A stretch of DNA of 64,000 nt from Gnetum montanum (lineage: Eukaryota; Streptophyta; Gnetopsida; Gnetales; Gnetaceae): NCBI GenBank assembly GCA_015680685.1, contig MNCI01002962.1:10031-74030 (forward strand), written 5' to 3'. This document shows, piece after piece, positions 35,701 to 47,700 of this stretch. The notes under the pieces were generated by a model. It saw only the letters and a list, made by a program, of their open reading frames with translations. It was not told the DNA's origin and ran no database searches. Position numbers and translations under genes: made by a program. Every line of letters begins with the position of its first letter. Positions within the stretch are counted from its first letter, which is position 1.

Positions 35701-38700
35701 CAAAGGCATACGATACAGTCAATTAGAAGGCACTTACCATCATTATGATGCAGAAAGGTTTTGATCCGGAATTCATCCAATTATGTGTCCACCTCCAATC
35801 ATCGCCCGTGTTCTCCTTCGATGTGGGGGGGCAGCTATGGGGTCTATTGTCCCCTGAAAGGGAATTGCAACAAGGGGACCCTCTTTTGCCTTTGCTCTTT
35901 ATCATCGCTATGGACTTATTGAAGTACTATTGCAAGGTTGTGGGGGTTGGGGGTAGGGGACCTGAGGATTGTTAGGGTGGAGTGCCTAGTTGAACACTAC
36001 ACCGATGACACGATGCTAATCAATTGGGCTAGGGTCCCACAAACACAATGTATTAACTAGGTGCTCACGTGGATGGCAGATGAGCTGGGCCTGGTGATCA
36101 AGCATGAGAAGTCATTTGCACACTTCCTTAACATGGATGCATAGATTAAGGGTCGAGTCACGCAAATTCTAGGTTTCCCTTCTGGGACGGCTTAGGACTC
36201 CTATCTTGGCATTCCACTCTTTGCCTGGGAACACTGTGCGGCTTGGGGAACGATCTTGGCAAAAATCGAAAGTCAGGTGGGACATTGGGTGAACTAATTC
36301 CTTACCCAAAAGCGACAACTAGTGCTGGTGTCGGGGGTGCTCGTGGTAATGGCACGTTTTGTGGTTGTGGTCGCCACCCCCCCCCCCCTCGGGGGCTATG
36401 ATCCAAGCCCTTAATCGGCATGTTCATAAGTTCATGTGGTCAAGCAATAGAGGGGGGTGCAAACTGTACTTAGCTAGATGGGATCGGATTGCATGCCCTT
36501 GAGCCATAAGGGGCCTTGGTGTCTCCAAATTCAAGGACAAAATGACACTTGGACAGAAACACTTGCTTTTACGTTTCACCCGCAACCCAGTGGATGCGGA
36601 TAATGAATGGCAAGTACATCAAGTGGTAGATGAGGACACATGATTCAAGACCGTGGCAAACACTTTGCACCCATGCGTAGTGCATGCAGCTGCGGGGATG
36701 GTTGGATTTTGAGCCTCACCAACTTTTATCTTCTATCTACCCGCCAATGCCAGGATGGAAGCAGGTCTAGCAAGGGTGACTGCTCAAAAAAATTAAAGTC
36801 CTCCTATGGCTCCTCGAGAGCAATGCCTTGACCATTCAAGCAAATTTAAGGTGACACAACCTCAATATTAATGTCACCTACCCACTTTGCGAGGATGTGC
36901 CCGAAATTGTCATGCACTTTGCTTTTCAGTGCCCTTACATGCATGCCACATGGCACGCAATGAGAGGGCTTCCCCCTCTACCACTCTTGGGAAACTCTAA
37001 GGCCACATTACTTTTATGGGAGGCTTGGAAAGCCCAGACTCATAAAGTCTTTCACCAGCACCTTTTGCCCCCCTTGTGCAGGTGATTTCACAGGCTAAAA
37101 GAGCATGGGCAGAAATCATGACAACAAAGGCGATAACGCCAACTTACGAACCTGACTACGTGGCGTTTTGGGCTAACTCTGGGCTCTGGGGGATGGTGGA
37201 ATGTTGTGGGTGGACTCTGGTCCTCCCGCAGCTGGTGGGTGACCCAACCCTCCCTAACGATGCATTTTTCACCAACTGGCAAGATGACTGAACAATTTTT
37301 CAAGGTGTTGAAATTACCCTGATAGAGATAGCGATTGCCAAGTATCTGGGGGCCCAAGAAGAGGGCAAAATTATTTTTCCCTCTACCTTAGGGTTGCAGG
37401 ACGCTGACATGTTCTTTACTAGGTCGGTGCCATACATGCAGAGTCGGCAAGTGCCCAAGTCCGCTCTGCTGCAGGTTTGGGATCGACGGCTGAGTTGGTT
37501 GACCGATTCTTTGTCCAAGCTGTAGGGCATGCACTTTGCGTTCCTAAAATGCTTGAAATTAGGTACCAAGGTTAACATGCCCTGCTTTTTTCTAGCTATC
37601 TTGAAACAGCATAAGAGGGGAGGCCATTCTGGGCTTATTCTTGCCTTTGGCAGCAGGCAGCAGGGGCACATCTAGTGGCAGGACCGTCTAGGCCTTCTAG
37701 GCCTTCCCGGTCAAGGGCGGGTCCGTCCAGTTCCTCTGGGTCCTCCCGGTCTAGGGTCGTTTTAATGATTGCAGTGTTGTGCACGCAAAAGTGGACTAGC
37801 CTTCAGGGGCTGACCGTCTCGAGCCCTATGGCTATGGCAGACACATTTCCATCGAAGGAGTCTGGGCACGATATGCTGCTAGCAAACAAGCTCCACTGTG
37901 TGGCGAAAGAAGCAGCTACCGTGGTTCAAGCTGAAGAGAGATGGGCTTGGGAGGCCAGGTGGGAGGAAGCCCTCACTCGAGTGCAAGCTAACTTGGAAGC
38001 CCGCTTCCAGGAGCAAGAGAAAGAGCTACTTTGCTAGGAAACCCTGATGGTAGAGGGGGCCCCAGCCCAAATGACTAACGAGCTCCATGCCCAGGTTTGC
38101 AAGGAGTTGTTGTAGGAGGAGGCCACTCGTAGAGATCGGGAGAGGACGGAGAGTGTCCAGCAAGCTCGGGAGCAAGAAGAGGAAAGACAAAGATAGAGGT
38201 AGCTGGATCAGGTGCACGAGCAAAGTGTGCGACAGTGGCTTTGGAATGGGAGATGCCCATATCTTGTGTTGGCCATCAATTGTGAGTGCTCATGGGGGGC
38301 TCTCAAGCGACACATCTGTTGTACATCTACGCATTTCCACCCAGACGGTGGGAGTTCAGCTATAGAGCAGAGTCATTGTGAAGCTGCCATGCAAGCAATC
38401 CAACATGCGGCCAATTTTGTGGATTCCAAGTTGCATCGCAATACATTGGACATCCTCCATGCTCTTGAACGACCACACTACACATGTCATGGGCTGCCTG
38501 GGCACCCGTAGTGTCTCTGGGGTTTCATGGGCCCATTTCGTGTTTTCCTTCCTGTGAGTAGAGGTGTTGCTCTCGTTGCTTTCGATTGGCCAATCTGGCC
38601 TGATTTTGTTGTACATCTAAGGTGTCTAGATGAGGGGGTTGTTGCTCAATGTTTACCCCCTTCCCCCATTTTTGGTAAATTGTCGTTGGGGTCCATGTTG

Positions 38701-41700
38701 GGTCTGGCCAATGGTAGCCAACATTGGGTCAAGGATGTCTATCTCTCCCTATTGGCGGTTTGATCCGTGTTGGCCACCTCAGGTGGCCCCGATTTGTATT
38801 TTTAGTTTTTCCTTTCCAGTAATTTAATTTAATCCCAAACATTCTCTCAAAAAAATTTATCAATCATTGATATTTAGTTACACTAATCATTATCCTTAAT
38901 TGTTAGACTGTACTGATATAATCTACTGATTGAATGCCTAAAATTATGGGGTTGAATGCTATTTAACAGAGGGAGAGGTAATAAATGTATCAAAAAATTC
39001 ACTTCTGAAGGAAAATACAATCCACCTACTTTCTCATGGTTGTTTCCCTTCACATTGAATGATTTTTACATTTGGGTTTTCCACATAAATTTTACTGTGT
39101 TTTTTCTCATCTTTTTTCTTTTCATTTTCGTTCCACAATTTTATTTAAATGATATTTTATAAAAACAGATATTAGAGCTGCAATCGAGAAGGAATAGTGC
39201 TTTTGCAAAGCACAGATAAGTTGATAGGTGCAAAAACACTCGGTTGTTTGGAAAATTCTTATGGAAGGCATTCTCTACCAAAAGGAGTGTGATATTGTGT
39301 TGCAGACAAAGATAAAAGATAAGGCAAAGGCTAATTCTGTTCGTCTAATGCATATTGGCTGAAGAAGCATTTGGACAAAGAATGGAAAAGACTTGTCAGC
39401 TTTCTTTGGTAAAGTTGTGTTTGAGTATGGAATTCTTCAATCTCATAACTCAATTTTTTCTAAACATGAACTTTAGCAGACTATGAAGCAAACAATGTGA
39501 CCAAGCAACTCGTATGAATCAATATTATACTATTAACAAGATTTTTAAAATGAAAATTAATTGTAAGTCCACTTGGATGAAATGAATAGTTTATTTAGGC
39601 AATAACATTTGAAGAAAACCGATCAGTTGAATCTAAGGCTTTCTAATCATCCTGCTAGGGGTAGAGTTTGAATGGGGGGAAGCATAGCAAATGCAAGGAA
39701 CGCAACAAGTGAGATGGGAGGTTCAGGTGTGGTGGGCGAGATGCAAGGTCTAGGCACAGCGGATGGTCTGGCTATAGAGGGAGGTGTTGTAGCTAGCGGG
39801 TCAGGAGTCCCGATGGGAGTGGGGGTCAATGGCTAGCAAGGTTGGGATGGTTCAGCTTGGTGCCTTGGGGTCGGAGGCATGGAGGAGTGTCTGCAAGACA
39901 AAGGTTCTTTGAAGTTTAAGATGAAGGCCCCTTCTAGGGAGGGTCTGCAGGGAGTGGAGATGAGCTTAATCAGTAAGTTCATCTCCACAGGTGCGCTGCC
40001 ACCTTTTGACCAAGTTAAAAAATGGGTGGCAATGCATTGGAATTTTTGTCCCGTGGATGTTTGTTGTCTCAAGGGCAGGCTCTTTTTGTTTGCTTTCAAG
40101 TCACTACAGGACATGGAGAGGGTTTTGATGGGGGTCCCACGGTTCTTTGGGGCACATGATTTAGCGTTGACTTATCATAGGCCAAGGGCCCATAGAGACC
40201 CCAATATATTTTCCAAGGCCCTTGTCTAGATCCGGGTGTCTGATATCTCGTGGGAAATCTAGACGAAGGAGTTCCTCCATACCCTTGCTAGTTGCCTTGG
40301 TGACTTCATTTGCTTTGACTATGCAACAGGATCCCTGGAGAGGATGGCATTTGCCTGTTTTTGTGTGTGGAGGTCACTTTCTCCTAAGGACCTGAGCCAG
40401 GAGGTTATCCTTAGCTTCCCTACTGGTGAGGAGAAGGTGAGAATAGAATATGAGAATGTGATGGTTGATCCTAGGACACCAAGGAGGCCGCCAGGGTCAT
40501 GCTCATGTGCCACTTGTGGTAAGGCAAGGTTGGTCATAAAGCGCAAGACCAGAAGAATGGAGGTGCGGCCTAGACACTAGTAACTCAAAAAGGGCAAGTG
40601 GCACAGCATTAGGACCAGATGGTGGGGGTTTCAAAGCCTCGTCAACTAGCACCAGTAGAGGTTGCTGGGGGTGATGGGCCTGTTAACCTACCTAACCAGG
40701 ATGGTGGTGAAGGGGATAGAAGCTTTGAAGGTGGGCAGGCCGACCTACCCATTCACCATGTTGGTGAGGGGGTGGAATTGGATGTGTCGATTTCACCAAG
40801 GTTTGATAAGTCATGGAGGTCTTTCAAGTCCTCGAGTTCACTAGGGCCACCTGTCAAGGGTAGTTCTCAGGAGGCAGTTGTTGGTTTGGGGATCAAGCTC
40901 CCTCCCCTGGCCAATTGGGTTTCGGTCATTAGGAGGGGGGGCCCTGCCATCTATGGATGAGATTGAGAAAGGGGGTGTAGTGGCCAAGGGACCTTATACA
41001 ATGTCGCATGATACTGGTAAAGTGGGGAGGCCGTCGGCCTCTCTTGTCCGAACTTGATGAACTCAAATGGAGGTGGATTTGGTGGTCCAACAAACCCTCG
41101 AGGAGGTCTACAAACGCACAGGATGTAGGACATGAGGTTCCTTACATGGAACTATAAGGAGCAAGGTACCTCCTATAAACAAAATACCCTGAGGAGATTG
41201 TGCAACGGGAGATTTGCAATGTGGTCTATCTACAAGAAACCAAATTGCAACAGTAGGAGTCTCATTGGCTTCAGTGGCAAGTGGTCCCTAGTCGAGGCAG
41301 GGCTGGCGGGCTGGCTCTGCTATCACATGGGCGGTTGGAGGTTTTGAATTGCTCCAGTTGGAACATACAACCTTTCTTCCAGATTCCAGAGTTTGGATTA
41401 TGAATTTCTATGGTGCCCAAATGTGGGAGGGTTAGGTACAGGAGCTGCAAAGGATTGCGGCTCTTGTCTTGGACCGATGGTGTTTGATGATCCTTGGGGA
41501 CTTCAACCAATGTCTTTATGGGTGAGAGAAATCTAATGGAGGGGCTCAAGACCCTCTAGGAGCTCAGGAATGCCTAGAGTTTCTAGAAAAGAATGAGCTT
41601 GTCGACTTGGAGATCCAAGGGTGTCACTTCACGTGGAGTAACCGATGGAAAGGGAGTGACCGGCTATGACCAAGATTGACCGTGTTTAAGTCAGTTCCTC

Positions 41701-44700
41701 GTTTTTCATCACAAAAGGGGTCATGGCAACAACCTTGGAAAGGGTGGCCTCAGATCACCAAGCTATTGTCTACTGTGTTGGTGATGGTCCAACCAAGAGA
41801 CCCGAGCCTTTAGGTTTGAATGGTATTGGCTCCACAAGCCGTGGGTGAGACCTTTGGAGGCTGAAATCTAGGGGACTTACACGAGGTTGCATGAACCTCG
41901 GGATTTTTTGAAGAAGGGGTTGTCTAGGTTAAAACAGGCCTTGAAAAGGATCAATTCTGAGGATAAGTACTCTTTCAAAAGTGAGAAAGGGCGACTAGCG
42001 CATCCAAAAGGGACAAGAAGAAGGTCAAGATTTGGAACAAGAGGAGTTCCCAACTTCAAGCAATTGACAGAGAGGTGGAGGCCAATTTGGTGACAATGGT
42101 CCAGGGTGCGTTGGCTAAAAGATGGGGATCAGAATACATGCTTTTTCTTTGTGGATGCCTCTACGATGAAAACTTATAAGTGGATTTCTCATCCCTCTAT
42201 CCATTGACAAGAGATTGCTAGGGAGGAGAAGGTTGCTCAGACCTTGATGGACTTTTGGTCTAACATCTGGAGGAGGCGACCAATGCAGCCACTGTTTGTT
42301 CAAGTTGAGTCTATCTTGCAAAATGAGGATAATTGTCGTCTGGTGTCCCCCTTTTCCATGATTGAGTTGGAGGACGCTTTGGGATCCATGAAAATGGGTA
42401 CGACGCCAAGACCTGATGAGTGGCCAGTGGAATTCTTTCGAAGTTTCATAGATCTTCTTAGGGACAACATTCTGGATGCGTTCAACGCTATGCTACGTTG
42501 ATATGAGGTATGCTGAGAGATCAATTGTGCTCAGACTATTTTAATTCTGAAGTCAAATCTAGCTTCGAAGCCTGCCCACTTTCAGCCGATTGGTGTGTGC
42601 AACACCCTTCTCTGCCTTTTTACAAAGATGCTAGTGATGCGGTTAAGTCCATTGATGACAAGGCTGGTGGGGCCCAATTAAGCAAGGTTTATTTAGGGAA
42701 GGCACATCCAAGATTAAATTCTTTTGGTGTAGGAGCTCTTACACTCGCTTAGATTGATGCGGTACCCGGGTTTGTGCCTTAAACTTGACATCTCTAAGGT
42801 GTATAATGTTGTGTCCTGGGAGGCACTAGAGGAGGTTATGCTAAGAAAAGGGTTCCACCCCGAATTTGTGGAGTTGTGCCTGTCCATTCAATGGTCCGAA
42901 GGATTTTCTCTCGACTTGGAAGGGAGGTTATGGGGGTTCTCCTCTTTGAGGAGAGGGTTGCAATAGGGGGACCGGTTGTCTCCATATTTGTTTATTTTGG
43001 TCATGGATACCCTTCAGACATTTTGTGAGGTGGAGAGGGTTAGGGGGCTGGAGATTGTAGGAGTTAAGTGTCTTGTTGAACATTACGCGGATGATACCAT
43101 CATGTTTTCCCATGCGGCCATGTTGCAGGCCATGACAATTAACATAGCACTTGCGCATATGGCCATGGAGGTTGGACTAGAGATCAATAAAGGGAAGTCT
43201 TCGATCGATCTAATGAACACTTCTACTAGGTTGAGGGGCTTGGTCATCCAACACTTGGGGGTGCTTCCTTGGGTCATTGGATGATGTGTACTTGGGGCTT
43301 CCACTATACAACTAGCATAAGAGACAAGTTTGGGATGGGTTAGTGCAAAGACTTCAGCAAACAACAACTCATTGGACAACCTAGTTCCTAACTCAGGCAG
43401 GTAGGGCCCTTCTAGCTACTTTGATTTTGGTAGCCATGGCCCAATATGTGGCTTCAATGGCTAGTCCACCAATGGGGGTTGTGGAGTGGATTGATCAGAT
43501 TGTGCATAACTTTACATGGTCTAGTGGAAAAGGGGGACAAAGACTACACTTGGTAAGGTGGGATGTCGTGGCTCGTCCAAAGAACGTGCCCAGGGGGAGG
43601 TGGGGGATGGGAATCCCCAAATTCCAGGATATTATTGACCTCAAGACTCATGCTCTTGCAAACAAGCTTATTTGGTTGGGACCTCAACCTACGCAATGGT
43701 TACAGGTGATGGCTAGGAAGTGCCAGAGGTGGGAGGCTCATTCGCATGATTCACACGTGTGGAGGTCCATCTATCAACATGTCAAGATGGTGATGCCATG
43801 GGGAATATTGGGGACTCCGCCAAAAGAGTCAATTAGACATAAATACCCCATGGTTCACAATTGGCGCGCGGGGGGGGGGGGGGGGGNNNNNNNNNNNNNN
43901 NNNNNNNNNNNNNNNNNNNNNNNNNNNNNNNNNNNNNNNNNNNNNNNNNNNNNNNNNNNNGGGGGGGGGGGGGGGGGGGGGGGGTGTCTATGGAAGGGTA
44001 AACTCCTAGAGAAAATTAAATTTTTCCTATGGCAAATACAACATTTTGCGCTTTCGGTAAAAGCGGAACTTAAGCGACGAGGGGTAAATAAGGAGGACAT
44101 GTGTCCTATGTGCATGGCCACCATGGAAACATAGTACCACTTCCTTTTTAATTGTGTTTTTACCAAATGGGTGATATGAGCCGCAAATATTTGGCAAGAT
44201 TTGAAAATTTCCAAGGATTCTCTAGCCAAGGCAGTTCTCTGGGCCCGATGGAAAGCATGTAATTGCTGGGTGTTTTGGGGTGTCACGCTGCCTCCACCAC
44301 CGCAAATTGCGGCTCAAGGACTTAGATAGTGGGTGGAAGCGGAGGCAACCATGGGGGTGACACCGATAGTTGAACCAAATTGTGATACTTACTAGGCCAA
44401 CCTGGAGCTCTAGGAGTCGGTGCAACGGGTTGGGTGGGTGGAACTTCTTCCAAAGGTGGACTTGGCTGATGAAGCCTTTTTTGTGAATTGGATGGGAAAT
44501 CTTACTCTATTTAGGGGGCTACGCATTACCTTGACTGTGGAGTCTATGGTGACATCTCTAGGGCTGCCCATGGAGGGGGAGGTGATCCCTACACATGGAC
44601 AGGGCTTCCAAGATGCTGCAAAATTTTCACTAGGCCCATTCCCAAGACTGGCAGTGGCCACGTTTTGCACTTGGCCCTGGCAACAACATCTTACCAAGGA

Positions 44701-47700
44701 AACCCTAGAGCAGGAGCTGCAGGAAAGTTTGCGGACACAAATCCAAGAGGAGGTGCACCTATAGGAGCTCCAAGAAAAGGAAGAGCAAGAACGTCATGCG
44801 CGTGAGGAACAAGAGGCAACCATGATCCAACAATAGTTGGATCAAGTGCATGTGCAGCGGGCTAGGGATTGATTGAGGAAGGGTCAATGCCCCTACATGA
44901 TTATGAACATTGGTCGCACTATCTCTTGGCATGAGCTTTGGCACCACATCAGGCTCAACAGGAAAGATTTGCATCCAAATGGTAAAGGCACAGAGGAGGA
45001 ATGCAAGAGGAAAGCAGAGGCCTTCAAGAGCTTCCAAGAGGTGGCCCATTTTGTAGACTCCAAACGTCATAGGAATACGTTGGACATGATCCATGAGGAG
45101 AGGGTGTTTTGTGAGTGCTCAGGACTTCCCACCTATTTATAAGGGTGTGGTGCTTTTGGTGGTGGGGCCACCTTGGTGTGTTTTGACTTTGCATTTTGGT
45201 TGGGCATGCTCTGCCTTTTGTTTCCTGGTTGTCTATGATTGTCTTTTGTAGTTGTCTTATCAAGCCGGCTCACTATTGTTTGATGGGGTTGCCTTCACCT
45301 GTTTTTGTCTATAAGGGTGGTTGGCTGGCTTCAGGTGTCTCGGGCCTTCAAGTTGTTTCTGTTAATATATTTCCTGAACTTTTTCGAAAAAAAAAACGTT
45401 TTAAGAAAACCTTAAGGTTATTACAGTTTTTAGTTCTTTACCAAATTTGTGGAAAGCAATTCATATAACATTAATTACAACTCCATATTTTATTGTCAAA
45501 TTTGAACATAGTTATCTCAAAGCTGTTAGACGCAACTAAATCTAGGTCTATTGAATCAATTGAAGATGCCCTAGCTATTCAATGACAAAGATCTTAGACC
45601 AAAGACAAAGGGCATGGCAAAAGCAAAAGCAGAGAAGTTTCCAAAAGCAAAGACATGGAGTGCTAGTTTTGTAAAAGGAAAGGCCACCTAAAAATGACTA
45701 CTATGCCTCTAAAAGATCAAAGGAGCAAAAATAGAAAAAGGATATAGGAAAGAAGCATGAAGAATCAAATAAGACAAACGGGCATGTTGAATTGATACTT
45801 GCCTAGTTAAATCAACGAAAATTTTGTCTAAAAATTCTAATAATTTCTAGATTTTGGATAGTAACCTTTCCTTTCCATATCTATCCAAATCACAGGCATT
45901 TTAGTTCATATAATGAATGTTCATGAAATATTGTTCATGTTGTAAATAACAGGGAGTTTCAGGTTCATGGTATTGTAACTATTGTAATGAAACAACAGGA
46001 TGAGCAACATATTATTAGTAGAGGTGTCCAACATGTTCCAAAAATTACAAAAAAAAAAATTTGTCTTCTCAGCAACTTAATGAGGTTCATTGCAGTCTTT
46101 CTTTTTCTAATGGTATATGGAAGATCGGCAAAAAGGTGATAACTCTATTAAGTTGAACAAAAGAGGGTCCATTGTACATTTTGCATGTTGCTATTGTCAA
46201 GAAACTTGGGGATGGTGTTGTTGCTACTAAAACAAAAATTATTAATTTTCTTAGGACATAATGCATAAACAAGATTAAAGCTACTGCACTTTAAATTTCC
46301 TATTTCAAGTTCTAGTTCTTTTATCTTGGATTTTTGTAGGGATTGTGACGTTGGAAAATCTAGACAAGTTAATTTCCAAATAGATAAAAATCACAGCAGA
46401 AAGAACAAGCTAGATTTAATTTAGTCAGATGTGGTTGGTCCTATTACTCTTTTATCTTTTGGTAATTTGCAGTATTTTGTTACATTTATTGATGATTATA
46501 AGTATAAAATTTAGCCATATTAGGCATATCTAATTAAATCAAAAAAAAATATAATGCTTGGTATTTTTAAGTGATCTGTTACGTAAGTGAAAATGCAAAC
46601 AGGACTGAGAGTAAAAAGGATTCTTTCAAAAAATAGAGGTGAATACATCTCACATGATTTCTCTAGTTTTTGTTCTGAAAAATGAATAATTCATGCGTAC
46701 CACCATAGAAACACCACAACAAAATGGAATCTGAGAGAGGTGTAATAGAACAGTATTAGAACTTCAAAAAGATAAACCTTGTCTATCATCAAAACAAGAA
46801 CCTAGTTTGAGCAAAGACTTTTATAAATTTCACAAGCATCTATGAGGTTCTCAATCATGAGTATAGAGACTTCATTGCATTCCTCCATAACCACCAATAT
46901 CCAAACTATTCTTCCTACACTTAAAACACTCAAGGTTCTATTTGTTTGCAAGTCCATTGTTTCATCTCATCCTTTATTTCCTTGGTTGGCCATGTTAGCA
47001 TTTGGTGCATGCAGAAGATTAATTCTTAAGTGGTGTTTCATTATGTCTGGACATTGCAGGGCAATCATGGCCCTACATTGTTGTTGAAGGTGCTCCCTAG
47101 AGGATTGAGTTCTCCCCCTATTTTGACGGCTGAAGGTCTAGGCCATTTTTGCACCACATTTTGCATATCTATTATAGACTATTACTAGGTCATTTTGTCA
47201 AGTGAGTGGTCACTTTTTATTTTCTAGCAAATAACATGGGTCCTCAAAAACCATTTTACCTCAAGCCTCCTTTTTGTTATCGATGTTTTATAATTCTATG
47301 TGAATTCTAAGTTCTTAACCATTCTGCATACCCTCCCAACAACACGTGTGTGGGGCATATGCCACCATGTGTAGTTTGAAAACCTTCAAATTTGGTTCTT
47401 CTGTTGCTAATGGTATAGAATGTATCAGCTCCATGAGGAACTTCATTCTGTAGGTCTCTTCACAAAATATATTTTCTGCCATGCTGAACCTGAAAGTCTA
47501 CTTATTCTAGCAGGTTGATCATTTCTAACCAATCTATCTCTCTTTAACGAGTGCTAATTGTTCCAAATGTATGATCTTCCAATGTCAACATTCTTTCACC
47601 TTAGTAGGGAAGGCTTATATATACATACACATATACAAAAACAAAACATAAAAATATGAAGGTAGCTAATATGCAAATGAGGCAACTGAAAATTAGCTTT

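Larger units (their letters stand above)
33256..38855 (+). mobile_element. L1-type LINE C, near full length
   Basis: It starts GGGATTTTGGGATG, comparable with LINE A, and ends in A7 at 38849-38855 after a 3' UTR that resembles those of LINEs A and D. It is 5.6 kb long and carries ORF1 (shortened), ORF2, the post-RT module, coil and tail. It directly follows LINE B. No convincing target duplication was found, so the borders are set by comparison with A and D. Confidence 0.85.
39621..45395 (+). mobile_element. L1-type LINE D, full length, with 16-bp TSD
   Basis: Target duplications ACATTTGAAGAAAACC (39605-39620) and ACGTTTTAAGAAAACC (45396-45411), identical at 14 of 16 positions, flank the element. 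The A10 tail ends at 45396. Its length of 5775 bp, including a 74-base gap of N, equals that of LINE A without its copia. It carries ORF1, ORF2, a shortened post-RT module, coil, tail and 3' UTR. It is antisense to the host gene and sits inside the gag of a decayed copia. Confidence 0.92.

Noticed and set aside
43421-44134. 237-codon plus-strand frame in LINE D
   Set aside because: The first half is real RT sequence, but the frame crosses 74 N and poly-G and cannot be read as one protein; it is reported as part of the ORF2 remnant only.
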